A stretch of DNA of 64,000 nt, taken from Dicaeum eximium (taxonomy: Eukaryota; Chordata; Aves; Passeriformes; Dicaeidae). This document shows, piece by piece, positions 1 to 13,050 of this stretch; the stretch's first letter is position 1, and every line of letters starts with the position of its first letter. The translations under genes were made by a program, and so were the position numbers. Location of the stretch: positions 2,830,748 to 2,894,747 of the forward strand of contig VWZP01009941.1 of NCBI GenBank assembly GCA_013396995.1, in the 5' to 3' direction. A model generated the notes under the pieces. That model had not been told where the DNA came from. It made no database searches and saw only the letters and a program-made list of their open reading frames with translations.

Positions 1-524
1 TTTGAACTATTAAAGTACATTCAAAGGAGAGCCATGAGGATGGCGAAGGGTCTTGAGGGGAAGCCTTATGAGGAGTGGCTGAGGTCACTTGGTCTGTTCA
101 GCTTGGAGAAGAGACTGAGGGGAGACCTCACTGCAGTCTGCAATTTCCTCGTGAGGTAAAGCAGAGGGGCAGGTATCGATCTCTTCTCTCTTGTGCCCAG
201 TGACAGGACTCAAGGTGTGAAGCTGAGTTGAATTGGTTTAGTTTGCATATCTGGAAAATGTTCTTCACCAAGAGGGTGTCTGGGCACTGGAACAGGCTGC
301 CCGGGGAAGTGGTCACAGCACCAAGCCTGACAGAGTTCAAGAAGCATTTGGACAATTCAGGCACATTACGTGCCCTTGAGGTGTCCCATGCAAGGCCAGG
401 AGTTGGACTCTACGATCCTGATGGCTCCCTTCCTACTCAGATTATTCTACAATTCTATGATTCTACAATTCTACAATTCTATGAGTCCATGATTCTATGA
501 TTCTATAATTCCATGATTCTATGA
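1..524 (+). mobile_element. CR1 LINE 3' fragment with octamer tail
   Basis: The window opens inside a CR1 (chicken repeat 1) non-LTR retrotransposon, 3' part, plus strand. Recognisable blocks are the GAGGATGGCGAAGG-like region, the 'cttggagaagagactgagggga' type block near 102-122, and 'ggaacaggctgcccgggga' at 290-307. It ends in a variable ATTCTATG-type octamer tail from about 444 to 524, typical of CR1. It is truncated, carries no intact reverse transcriptase, and is antisense to NOL4. Confidence 0.9.
444..524 (+). repeat. CR1 octamer tail expansion
   Basis: About ten imperfect ATTCTATG/ATTCTACA units form the CR1 3' tail, longer than the few units usually left at CR1 ends. Confidence 0.8.
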
Positions 525-3500
525 ACTGGACTACCCTAAACCAGGCATTACACTGGAAGGGGTTTTAAGAAACAGAAAGGACAATTGGGCTACCACTACG
601 CACCCAAGTAAATTATCCATGCAGTAGAAGCTCTTCTCAAAAAAAAACTGTTCTTCTGTGAGGCCATGATAGCATCAGAGCTGCCTGTAAAAGGCTAGAA
701 GTGTACACAGCTTCTAAGGTGGTGAAAAATTGTTTCTCAGAAAAATAATAGTTTTACTATGTCTACCCTTTCCTTTGAATAGCTGCATTTAAGAAAGCTG
801 CAATTGAAATCAACACTTTACAACACCAAAGGAGATAATTAAGTTCAAGTGTCACCATCCAACACTCTTTCTTAAATTATTAAGAGAAACTTGGCCAGGC
901 TGCCGTTTCACTCTTTGAAATCTACCTGTGCCATTTGCCTTTAAATGCTGTCATCATCATTTTCTCAACTTCTAGAGCAAGCAACCATTTTAGGCCTCAT
1001 TTTTTCCAGGAGGGTGAATGTAAGCACATTGCTGAACTGATGGTTCAGAGAAGAGAAAAATATTTGTCCTTGCTAAGAGGCTTTACAACATCCATGCCTT
1101 TAATTAAAGTAGGACATATTTGCAGAAGATATGATAATATGTACAACTGCAAGTCTATGACTGCTGTCTTTCAGGAATAACCAGGGATTATAGCCTGCTC
1201 CAGGAATCTAAGATGAACAGTTCCTAGAGAGCACATATAACTGGTACAGAACTGCAGAAATGTAGCAGAATGAAAAAATGAAGGCACAGGAACAGTCAGA
1301 GCTTGGCTAACTTGCTGAATTAAAACTTATCATCACTGCAGAAATTGCACTGATGGTTTAATTAAAGAGACAGTAGCAATTTCAGTGCCCACATTAACTA
1401 CTTCAGAATTCATCCAGCTACAAATTACCTATTATGAAAATATGCAGGGTGAAGCTTTGTCTCCACTGGAATTCATAGAAATTCTCATTATTTATTTCAG
1501 TAAGATTTTCATTGCAACCATGTATTTTGGAGATGGTCATGCTGGGGAAAATATCTAAAAGCCAAGTCACTAAAAGTCGAAGTTCTTTTAAACTTCTGAT
1601 ACAAATACAATCCTTGGACAGTTACCTCAGAGGGATATTTTTTAAAAGATGGAGTGATATATTTTTCTAATCATTTACCAATTTTTTGTAGAAGATGTAT
1701 GCAGACTTGTAAACGATTCAAAGACTATTACTAAGAATTTATATACACTTCTTTCTACCCTTGCAAAGAGACTTTTTTAAAACTGATTTGAAAGCACTGG
1801 TTGCTTCCATTTACTTTCCAGCTCTCTAGACCACACTGCTGCTCTCACTATTTGTGCCACCTCTTTTTGAAGAGGGCTTATTTCTTCCACTCCAAGTAAT
1901 TCACTTTAAGAATTCCCACATCATGTAGTTCTGTCTCTCCATTCTCTCTTTGACAGCTTGCAGCATCAGCTCCCTACAGAATAACCATTCATGAGACACT
2001 TAAATAGTGTGACATAACAAACTCACTGTCTTTGCCAGTTAAGTCATTACAATTTTATTATACTTCATTTTTTGATTCTTCTTGGAACAGTAACTGTGTG
2101 TAACTGAAACATCATCTCTCTATTTTGTTTTTGCAGAGGAAAAAAAACATTCCCAGTTTGCATCTCCTCACTTCTTTTCCTATCAAACTAGTAAGAGCAA
2201 AATCACTTTTAAGATTAGTCTGTTGATATCATGGTTTTATTATACTTTCTCAAAGCAAAAAAATCAAATTTTCTAATAAATTATTTCCCCAAAGTATCTA
2301 TTACTATTGCCTTGTTTAAAAGCTGCTAGTGCATCACATGTTTTTTTTTTTTCTGCTTAATGATCTTGTTTGCATCTCCTTGCCAATGTCTACACTTATC
2401 TGAAATTCAGATTTCAGAGTACAAAAACCTAAGCATAGAGGTTTGAACTCTGCCTTCCAATCAGAAGGAATTACTAATTTTACAAAAGTTTAACAGTTTA
2501 TAGCAGGGATCTTGGCTGGTTATAACAAGGATCACTCTGCCTTCTACCTAGGGAACTCTACCCAGTAAAGCACATGGGATATCAGAACAGTTAGAAGTTC
2601 AGTAGAAGCAGTCACTAGTCCTCCAGAGATGTATTAAACTAACTCCTTGATTTATGTCATAAGAAAGGAAGCTTGTAAAACACTGAAGTGAAACTGAAGC
2701 GCTGAGGAAAGGCTTTAAACACAAAGATGGAGCCAAGCCCATAAGCAGGAACCTCTGCAGCAGAGACTGATCTCAAGGCAATTTTTCTGCTGGAATGCCA
2801 CATTCTGGCTGCAAGGCCAGTGTCCTGGTGAAAGAGGAGAAAAGCTTCTTGGAGCTGACTTAAGGCATCCATTTCTCTTCAGTTCTGTGCACTTAAATCT
2901 TAAAGTTGTATATTACATAAATTTAGCTTTTTCTTAATTTATTCTGTTAGTAATGCCAACACTACAGCTGAGATTCTGATCTGGTTTTTCAGTATCACAC
3001 ATAGTAGAGCCAACAAAGGCAATCAAATAGTGTGCTCCTCCACAGCAGTTCCCAGAGTGGCTCTGAGTAGCTCCTGAAGTCTGTCAGTCTGTCTGTCAGT
3101 CTGGAAGGCTGCTCCTGCAGTTCTGGTCAGAACTGGTCCGTGTCCACCTGGCATGCAGCAGTGGAGAGACTGCCCAAGCCTCACACACCTCCCAGCAGGC
3201 TCTTAACCAGTCACCAAGGGCTAAGAAGCTTGTAAAACAAGTCAAGCTGTATTCTAATCTGTGTTGATGCTAAATTTAATTGTTCTTGTATCTTTCTGTC
3301 TCCAGTCAGCCTGCAAAACAGCTCTGCTTTCTCACAAACCAGGCTATCAGTGCTCAGGAATACTTGGAGAACACACTGGAGTTCAGCCTATCCTGAAACT
3401 TTCAGGATGATTGTATCTTTTCTTCCATCCTGCTATTAAGAAGTGCCAGAGATGGCACCTCCCTCTGCCTCAGGACAACAAATATGGTGACTATCTAGCA

Positions 3501-4499
3501 ACACTAAACCAATTATTTGAAAACACCTCTTCACAAATCTCAGGAAAATGTGTATAACCACTTTCTATATGTTTTACTATTACAAAACACTATACTGCTG
3601 AAAAAATACTCTTTTTTTTCTTGTAGCCAAACTATTTTGATTTGGCTAAAAAGAAGTACTACTAATTTTAAACATTCAGCATTACAATTATTTTATCAAA
3701 TAATAAAGGCTTCAAAGAAATTTCTATTAAAAATATCTTTCACAAGACGGCCCAATGTCTCCAGGGAATTTCCTGTTCAGAAAAAAATAAATTAACAGCT
3801 TCCTTAATTAAAATATAGCACAATAAAGAATCAATGGCTAAATTAAATTTCTTTAAAACACATTCTTTTACATTCCTTTTCCTGAAAAAAATGCTCTATT
3901 ATATTATTCTATGGTATATGTAATAGGAAAAAAAAGGGGGAGTAAATGCCTAGCATGCATTTTAACAGTAACTATGAAAAAAACCCTCCACCTCTACTCT
4001 AAGGAAGTAGACAAATTAAATCAAGCAATCGGTACACATAGCCTCTGCTAAAGTCAATTGGTACATATGAAAGGATAAAATGGATAAAGTGCCTTTACTG
4101 GAAAGCAAAACAAAATCTCTGTAGCAGAATGCCCCTCCTTTTATTTGATGTTAAAGAGAAATAGGAGGGAACAGCCTGAGATATTCTAAGATGGGGGAAA
4201 AAACAAAGAATATCGACCCAAACCAAACAACACTTTCAGAAATCCAGCTAAGCTTAGTTACAAGGATTTTCACGCTGGAATCAAAAGCAGACTGCCCTCA
4301 GTACGTGCATATGGAAGAGATAGCTTGATGGGTAGTAATATTGCTAAAGTAAAATACCTCTTGTTACAGGATATGTACAACACTAATACAACTGTTCTGA
4401 AGATGCAAAAGGATACAGGTCTGCAGCTAGCCTTTTACATGGGGGCAGGCTTCACTTACCACTAGATTGCTGATGTAAAAACGAGTGGCTGTGAATAGA

Positions 4500-4760
4500 G
4501 TGAATGGTCTGCAAGCATTTTAGCGTTACTTGTGAAAAGATAATTCTAATTTCTCAGCTATTATTGGCTGCAAGTATTCCCTGATGTAATTATGGAGTAA
4601 TAGCTGAGAACCTGATTGTAACCAACAGTTAGTAGTTTGTTGCTAACAAGGCAAACATGACAAACAATTTTGAGGCAATTATTGTCATTACAAGCCACAC
4701 TCAATTGTTCAAGGCAAGCGTAATAGAAAGTGACAGTTGTGCAGCTGGGAGGGGGATGCA
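4500..4760. promoter_or_regulatory. Candidate conserved non-coding element
   Basis: This is unique sequence rich in homeodomain-type (TAATTA, ATTATT), SOX-type (ACAAT, ATTGT) and TALE/E-box motifs (TGACAG, CAGCTG), the style of many vertebrate developmental enhancers. This is only a reading of motif style. Confidence 0.25.
4551..4610. repeat. 13-bp perfect inverted repeat with 34-bp loop
   Basis: Arms TTCTCAGCTATTA (4551-4563) and TAATAGCTGAGAA (4598-4610) are exact reverse complements. The loop contains TGTAATTA. It could form a hairpin or be a paired binding site. It sits in the enhancer-like tract 4500-4760. Confidence 0.85.
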
Positions 4761-5605
4761 GGAAACGAGATTGTTCTCTGGTTGCAACAGACCACTCAGA
4801 CTCTAGCAGAGAGTCTGCTCAATGCATAATTCATGTTTAATAATATTTTAGTCTCTAAAGCAAATTACAGTATATGATAAGAAACAAACAGAGACATGTC
4901 AAAAAAAAAATCCCACAAGTTATTAGACGCTGGAATAAGACACACAGAAGTAACATGGAGCAGGGGGGAAATATTCACTAAAGCCAACTCACAAGATGCT
5001 TGCAACTAGCAAATGTAAATACAGTAACTCTACATATTAAGGGTCAGTTATAAAAGCAATCCCTTTGCTAGGCTTCAATGAGATGGGTGCTCATGTCCAA
5101 ATCCCAGTTTGAGACCATTGTATGATTATGTAGGTCCAGGAGGAGGGAAGGAGTGCTCTCCATTGAGAAACATTGATAATTAATTCTGAACAAATTTGAA
5201 TTGTGTGTAGAGTCAAAGGAAGATTTTCATGTCTCATACAATAGAAGTGCCTTGTGTATCAGCTCAGTACTATGATGACAATGCACACAGCAGCTGCCTC
5301 GTCAGCAGCCAGTCCGTTAAAATACTTGATTTGCTGAAAATTCCACCCAGCTCTCCTCAACAATGTTAAGGCCTGAAAGTTTCTAACGCAGCTGCAGCAA
5401 CATTTCAAGCTCTTGCCCGGGCTCAGTAATACTCATTGTCACTGACATTGTAGCACTGCTCAAGTGTCATTACAGTGTCACTCGTGCTTTTTGCACTTCT
5501 AAGATATCATTTCTAAAGAAGCCATTAAAACACCACTGAAACTAGATTTCCAAAACTCTCTGACTTTCTGGTCATTTTTCACCATTTTCCTTCTCTTTCT
5601 TAAAT

Positions 5606-5700
5606 CACAGAATCATAGAATGTTTTGGGTGGAAGGAACCCTAAAGATCATCTAGTTGTAACCCCCCCTGCCATGAGCAGGGACACCTTCCACTACAATG
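5606..5700 (-). mobile_element. CR1 LINE 3' end fragment
   Basis: It starts with the inverted CR1 tail (CACAGAATCATAGAATG) and continues with the typical 'aaagatcatctagtt' and 'ccctgccatgagcagggaca' blocks. Only about 95 bp survives, a very short 5'-truncated insertion in NOL4 sense orientation. Confidence 0.85.
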
Positions 5701-8700
5701 CATTGGTTTATGCAAATAATAATCCATCAACCCAAATCTGATGAGCTAAATCGCTCCAGGTGAAGCTCCACTGAAGCAAAATAGCATCACATGCCAGTTT
5801 CTCAGGTACATTTTGACTCTGCTTAGGTGAAGATGATACTGATTTTCTCAGACAGAGCAACATATTAAAACTAACTCCCTGTCTAAAGAAACCTCTGTGA
5901 TTTTGACATCTGTGACACACTTCAGTGCAGCCCATAGACTCACTCAGAAACATATATTTGTGACTGCACTATCTTTTGCTTTATTCAGTAAGAAAGCTGG
6001 TGATTGCAAAAGGTGGCAGATCAACAGCTGCAGAGACAGGAGACCTTTGCCTCTGTACATCACATCTGCGCTCCTTTTCCACTGCCATGAGACAGGCAGG
6101 TATCTTAGATTTTCACTTTCAGAAAACTAGTATTTATTGTTTCACTCTTAGTGATAAGAAGTGAGATTATTTCCAAAAATGTTGCAAATTTCAGTGGCTT
6201 GAACAAGACTGAATGGTCTGAATATATCACAAAATTGTCAGATCACCTGGTCCTAGCTCAAATGTAATTTTATATGGTCTGCCATTTTACCAAAGGAAAA
6301 AAAAAAGTCATGTTTTCTCTATCCTCTTTATAAGCCCACATTCTTTATCATCCCAAACCTTCCCTATTAAGAAAAAATTACCTTTTTCTTCACAGTAAAA
6401 TGCTTATTAATTTGCATGTCCAATGTCTTGGATAAAGTATAAGTCTTATAATCAACTTTAACAGCATTTTAGCTTTGTTGATATGGATCTACAGATTGCA
6501 AATAAAATCAGCCAAGTCACAAAAAGTCCCTAAAATGAAAAGGCTTCCTAAATGTTGCATCTAGGAAAACTGACAAGACAGCTTTTTATTTTATTTTGAA
6601 TATTTTTATTAAGGCTTTATGACTTCATGTGGTAATTTCAGTCTATCCCATATACTGCAGAAATGTCAGGTGCTTTGTTTTGAAGTACAAAGAAGTAAAG
6701 GTTTTTAGTAAAAGATATCTAAACTCTGCAAACAGTTTGGCTAACCTTTACTGGGCCTGTACTGAAGTCAAGTGGACTTAGACCTCATACAGAACAAGGA
6801 CATTTGTAAAACCTTTCAGTGCTTGAACAAAAATTAAAAGCACAATACCTCTTGATGTAAATTGATTTTATAAATTAATGTAAAATAACATTTCCACTGA
6901 AATTTCTTAATTACCAGCAAAAAGGTTGCCATGGATTTAATGCTGGGAATCATCTGCTCTCATGTTGGCTTTGCTACCTCTTACTTTACTCAAGATCAAG
7001 AGCAGGGCCAATGCATTGTCAACAGCAGAGACAATTTACTCCATTATGCTCTTTCACCAATCTGTCTCCACTTTGGCCTGCAGTTGGTGCTTGAACTCAT
7101 ATATCTCGAACTTAAATTGCTTTGAGAACAAAGAAAAGTCAATGTTTCAAGACAGGGAGTCCAGGTTTCAGTGGAATAAAGACAAAAGCAGAAAGAAGTA
7201 CAACAGTACAACAAGTTCTGAATGAGAAGATGGATTAAACTCTTGGCTTGGACTTAGTTCAGAGAGAAAAATCAACAGCAAGTCTGCACTCTTGCATAGA
7301 CAGTCAGTTTTGACAGCTTAATCAGCTAATGTTACTTATTTCAGGTGAAGCCATTGTGTAGAGATTATAGCTTTGATGCAGAAAACAGGTATTTAGATGG
7401 CTGACTCCAATGCTTGCATCTGTCACAAACACAAATGAGTGAAAGGAATAGTTAATGTTAACAGCCAGGTTTCCTACATCTATATTTTGTAAAATTTGGC
7501 AATTTGAACATGCCAAGGAAAGAAAACTGACATCATCCAAGTGATCACAAACTACTTGAAGACATAATCCTCCATTGCATTACAATATTATTACTCAATT
7601 TTCTATAAATTAAAAAAAATACAACCAGGAAAAGCCTCTGATTAATCTCTACATCTAAACTGACAACACAACCCCCATTAAAGGTTGTCTTCTGACATAT
7701 TTTGTCATGGTTAGCTTCTATAGGCTCCTTTATGTCTCCACACAGTACCTGGAAGAGGTGTTTGTATATATATGTATAAACACGTAACTATAATTTCTAA
7801 AAACTAGATTGAAGGGAACACAGTCCCTCCACCCAAATGCAGACTAATCACTGATATGTTTTGGTATACCTGAGCACAGTGAGAAACACCGAAAATAAAT
7901 AAATCCTGCATCTTTCAGTTTGAGTTACAGTCAAATAGTCTCATCCCTGACTTTTACTCGATAGCTCACATAGTAAAAAACAAACAAACTAGAAAAAACA
8001 CAGTATCAAATTTATACTTAATTCTCCTCACTTCTAGGGTTGTACATGCCCTTAAATTCCTCTGATCAAAGAATCCCCCTACATATCTCATGTCTCGGTA
8101 ACTAATGAGCTACCACAGTGAGGAGGGAAACACACCCAGCTGTTCTGCACAGGGCTCCAGCTAACAGGCAAGGGCAACAAAAGTCTTATTTTCACTCAGG
8201 GTAGAAGCTGTTGATGCTCCTTTGAAGGCCTATCTAGAGGTCAGTTTTCACTACAAAAATCTTTTTTTTTAAACAGGTTGAACCACTAACTTAAAAAACA
8301 AAAAAGCTCCTTTATTTCCAACTCAGTTCACAAACCTTGCCTGCTGTCTGTGGTCTGAGATGGGCAAAAGGGTTTGATCCAGCAACATCAGAGCCCCAAG
8401 AGCATTTTTAGGAGAAAGGAGAATTAAAGACAGCTCTCAAGTGGGAGCTTTGCCTGCAGATGAGTTATACACAGAGTTCACTCCAAAGAACAAGCTTAGG
8501 TCACAGAACTGTGTCATGTCTAGGGAAGCAAGAAAACAGGGGCAAGCAAGAGGCAAGCAAAAGAGAAAGGAACACATGAGCAATTTGCAGCTCTATTATC
8601 CAGCTGGCTGCTAGAGAAAACACCTTTGAGGCACTGGTAAGCAGAGAGCCATACCCCATTCCCAGCTGGGGAATGAACAAATTGTAAATTAGAGCTCTTT

Positions 8701-10617
8701 TCCTTTTCTATCTCCCCAGGGAAGAGCAGCAGCCCTTTTCCAACTTCTACCCCACCATAGCAGCAGCCATGCAGGTGCTCAGGATACTATTTTCAGCCAT
8801 TCACCAGCAGGTGTGACTCAAGACCCTGTTATTTAAAAGTGTACAAAGCCTAATTTAAAGTGGGAACTGTCCTTATTATTGCAGCAACTTCAGTACCACT
8901 GATACAATTCACCAACTCTCCACACTTTACTTCCTTAATTCCCTGTACCCTTTCCATCTAATAAGCTTAGTACAAGTATTATGAAGACTCAGTCCACTTG
9001 CAGACCCCAGGACTTCTGTGCAGAACCAGCACCCATCTACTCTGAGCAAATATGCACCTTCTGTCTTTGTGCCCTTCCTCCTCAGCATTTTTCTCAACTA
9101 CCATGACATTTCTGGGTGAAGAAGTCTATTGCTTTCATCTGATACTGTGAGTTGCTCTCATACTTGCCTTTATTCTATTTAGGTTCAAGCAATCTAACCA
9201 TGAGAAACAGGACACAGTGTTGGGCTGAAAGACATTGAGAAACCTCAGGTCAGATTTTCTAGTATGAGCTCTGTAATGGACTCCCAAAGAAAAATGCCTG
9301 TCTAAATAGGACGCAAGTACAGCCCCAAGGGATGGGGCTATGAAAGCAGCACATTTCTTTTACATAGACAGTGTCAACATTCTGATGCTCTGATAAACTG
9401 AACTGGAAGAGGAGCCTCCATCTATCCCTCAGTAGCATGGCCCAGCTCACTCCTATATTCCTCTAGGGTACACAGACTGTTTATATTCTAGTACCAAATC
9501 AATTTAAATCCATAAGAAAAAAACCAGGGGATATCCCAAAATATTCTCATGCTATCTCACATGGAAAACCAGGTAAATAAAGTGACTAAACATGTCACCT
9601 TTAGGTACACTGGAGCTGTCCTTAATCCACCCAGGCAGCAGTTTTCCTAATGATTCCCATTAGCAAATTATCCTCCCAAAGAGGGCATGCTTGGGGCAGC
9701 AGAAGACCTCTGCTGTCCCGTTCTACCCCAGACACCATTTCCAACTGCACATGAACAGCCAACCTTATCCAACAGCAAATTTTCACCTGCCAGGATGCAG
9801 CAAACACGTTTCAGATGAGGCAAATGCCAAGTGTCTTTATCTATAGGCTGAATGTGGTGGCTGACATAAACTTTCATAGACATACAGAATGTTTGAGGGA
9901 AAGGAGCAAGAATCACTTTTGACACAGATTTGTGCTTTGGTGATGATTTTGGTGTGCGTGCCCTATAATTAAGGATTAAATTTGTAAAATTTTACAATGT
10001 AGCCTGTGACAGCAAAAGGGATTTTACGGCTAAATTAATTTAAATTCCCTTTATTGTTCCCTCCTTCCTCTTCCAACTTCCCTTCCTCTACCTCTCACAT
10101 TGTTTATTTTCTTTCTATCTTCTTTTTTCCTGCCCTCTTGTCTCATTCTTCTTCCCCCCAACTTCTCTGTCTTTGTGCTCCTCCTTCAGCCCCTTCTAAC
10201 TCTGAAACAGCAGTGTTGCTATAACCAGCCACACTTAGGTTTGCTACCTGAGAACAGCTAGAAAAGGAAAACAATGAAGCAGGAAGAACTGCTATTTCAA
10301 ATCTCTCTATCAGCAGATGCTTTAGCCAGAAGACACAGCAAAAAACAGGATTGCCTTAGGAAGGTGAGCAAGTACCATCTCAGAGGAAGGGAAGGAAAGC
10401 TGAGAGATTTAAAGCCATACTGTAAGATCACACTGTCTGGAGTTCAAAGACCACAGTGGATTTATTTCCCATACAAATAGCAAGTGACAGATTTGCAGAA
10501 TTTTATCATTCATAGTTAGGTTCTAATATGATTAGATGTGGCACATGAATCTGGTTTCAGCAGGTGTTAAGATATGTATGACAGCCATTTCTTCACAGGT
10601 TACTGTACTGAGCTACG

Positions 10618-10633
10618 TGCATGCATGCATGCT
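10618..10633. repeat. Short GCAT repeat
   Basis: About 3.5 copies of GCAT (CGTGCATGCATGCATG), self-complementary. Confidence 0.75.
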
Positions 10634-11956
10634 ATAATTATTAAGAAACTATATATGTGAAACTTCTACAGCATAGTATTGCAGTGAAAATCAGATACAT
10701 TAAAAAGTCACCTTCCTAAGTATCCCTGAAACCTCTAAGTTAGCAGTATTACTATATTATTCCTGTGAAAAGTCAAACTTCAGCAGGAAAGTGAACTATC
10801 TTTTCATACATCATGTGCATCAGAACTGCTCCTTTAGTGAACATATGTAGACAGAAATTAGTTAAAAGTTGAAAAAAAATTGTGATAGCTTGAAGACACT
10901 CAGACAAAAGGCAGTTGTAGTTAGAATCTGGCCTATCAAAATATCACAGACATCCTACTCCTTCCTTTGTTTGGAGAGCAATGCAGCTGAAAGTCCAACT
11001 CATCACCAGGTCCTATCAGCCACTATGCACCACACCCATTCTCACCTAAATATCTTACCAGCTATCAAATTAACATGATGCATGAAGTGCAAAGCATCCA
11101 GGTTGGCTGTCAAATCCCTTATATTTGGTGTTCAAGAGAAATATAAAAAGCATTTCTGATTTGGCACATATCATCAGGAAATTCCCAAGTAGCAAGTACA
11201 GAATTCCAATGTGCTGTTTCTAATGGCAATAGAATAGACCTGCACTTTGGGTGTTGTGCATTCATTCAGTGCCACTCATGAGCCACTGTCACAGTCTGTA
11301 GCAGACAGGCTATTTGTGAGCTCTGTAATCCAGAAGAAAGTTCATTCCAAACCAGACTCATTTAACTTGCTATATAACAAGGGCTGAAACCAGACTACAC
11401 GTAAGTCAGTTTTATCTCTGACCAAAAAGTAGCTTTGTGTTGTAAAAAAGAAACAATTAACATTCAAATGTGCAATGCTGCTTGCTGTTTTCTCAGCTTT
11501 TGCCTCTATTTCTCCATAGGAATTTGTTGTTTTCATAATTTCTTCTGAATATCACATTCCAGTTCCCATCTCCCAAATAACCAGCTTCTGTGACACTGCT
11601 GTCCCTCCTTCTGAAAACAAGTTTCTCAGCTTTCTGGGTTGCCTCAGAAAGATTTGAGTTTCTTTTCCTTTTATGCCTGTGCATGGTCACACTACAGATA
11701 CATATATATAGAAACAGTAAGATAATGCTACTTAACAAATAGTTGTCTAAGCACTCACCTGTTTCCTAAGCAACAAATAAATTAACCTGCAAAAAACACC
11801 CCTCATTTCTTCTTCTTCATACTGAGATATAGGGAACATGTATTTCAAATTACCTAATGAAAGACACTGTGAAGAAAAGCAAATTCTAAACGAAAGCACA
11901 GAATGGGAAAAAAGACAAGTCAATGCCACATTTTCTGTACAAAATGAGAGCCTTAC

Positions 11957-12089
11957 CATCCTGCTGGCCCTGGAGGTTCTGAGGACTTTGCATTCTCTCC
12001 TCTAGATTTGAGCTGAGGTCAGAGTTTACAGCTGACATTCTAGTTGAGTCACTCATATCAAACTCATCACTTTCTATAGAACTTTCATC
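11957..12089 (-). CDS. NOL4: NOL4 coding exon 5, residues 215-258 plus first base of codon 259
   Basis: The exon is 133 nt. The acceptor is TTTGCAG before GAT; the donor is GAT G|GTAAGG, phase 1. The peptide opens DESSIESDEFDMSDSTRM and ends SPQNLQGQQD. It is acidic and Ser-rich, with possible casein-kinase-2-type sites (S/T followed by acidic residues), and is probably disordered (inference). The segment SAVNSDLSSNLEERMQSPQN distinguishes NOL4 from NOL4L, in which the equivalent region is clearly different as I recall it. I remember the mammalian sequence as NLHGQQD, so Gln for His here may be a lineage change. The next exon should begin with the rest of an Asp codon; nothing matching it is seen in bases 1-11956, so it lies outside the window. 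Confidence 0.94.
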
Positions 12090-12475
12090 CTGCAAATAGA
12101 AAGAGATGCGAAGGAAAACATGGGACACTGTTCACATTATATGTGCAGTTCATTCTCTTCCCATTTGTTTCACTCACACCTGGTGTGGAGTGTAATCATG
12201 CTAAACATTTTTGTATATAAGAAAACAACAGAGGACATCAAGAAGAGCAAGGAAAATACAGCATTTATGTGGTATGATAATCTGACAAATGTAATTTGTT
12301 CAACCATAAGGATTCTACATAGTAGATCCATAGTATATTCCAGAAAACAATTGGTAACTAGAGACCCCATGCCAAGCCCTTGTTTTTCACACTTAGCTGA
12401 GGAGACCTCCCTATATTCCCTGCCTGAACCCTTTACCTTTCCCACATGGAAGTCAGCAATCTTTTGAATGACCAC

Positions 12476-13050
12476 TGTCCTGGTTTGGGCTGGGATAGTT
12501 AATTTTCTTCTTAGTAGCTGGTACAGTGCTGTGCTTGAATTTAGTATGGGAATAATGTTGATAGCACACTGATGTTTGGTTGTTGCTAAGCAGTGCTTAC
12601 TCTAAGTCAAGGACTTTTCAGTTTCCCATGCCCTGGCAGCGAGCAGGTGCACAAGAAGCCAGGAGGGAGCAGGGCCAGGACAGCTGACCTGAACTGGCCA
12701 AAGGATATTCCATACCATAGAGCATTATTCCCAGTATACAAACTGGGAGAAGTTGACCAGAGGGAGACAGACTGGGCATCATTCAGTGGGTGGTGAGGAA
12801 TTTCATTTGACATCACATCTTTCTTGGGTTTTATTCCTCCTTCTCTCTCTCCTTTCATTACAACTTGTAGTAGCAGTAGTGGCAGTAGTAGTAGTATATT
12901 TTACTTTGTTTAAATTATTAAAGTCTTCTTAGCTCAACCCCTGGGTTTTCAATTTTTTTCTGATTTTCTCCTCCATCTCACCAGAGTGGGTAGAGGAGTG
13001 AGCAAGCCACTACATGGTTCTTAGTTGCTGGCTGGGGTTAAACCACAAAG
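12476..13050 (+). mobile_element. Solo LTR of an avian endogenous retrovirus
   Basis: The element starts TGTCCTGGTTTGGGCTGGGA and ends near GGCTGGGGTTAAACCAC, the two ends of a widespread avian LTR family that I recognise (ERVL-like; subfamily not assigned). Internal landmarks include a TATA-like CAGTATACAAACTGGG near 12732-12747 and an ATTAAA polyadenylation-type signal near 12917. A short AGT/AGC-rich simple repeat lies near 12870-12896. No internal retroviral genes flank it, so it is a solo LTR left by recombination. It is antisense to NOL4, with its near end 386 bp upstream of the exon 5 acceptor. No clear target-site duplication could be read. Confidence 0.8.

Larger units (their letters stand above)
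1..11956 (-). other. NOL4: NOL4 intron 5, partial
   Basis: This starts with donor GTAAGG after exon 5 and runs off the left edge of the window. It contains a CR1 tail (1-524), a small CR1 fragment (5606-5700), and enhancer-like unique sequence near 4500-4760 and 5280-5500. No downstream NOL4 exon was found in it. All frames are short and lack protein-like conservation that I can recognise. Confidence 0.85.
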
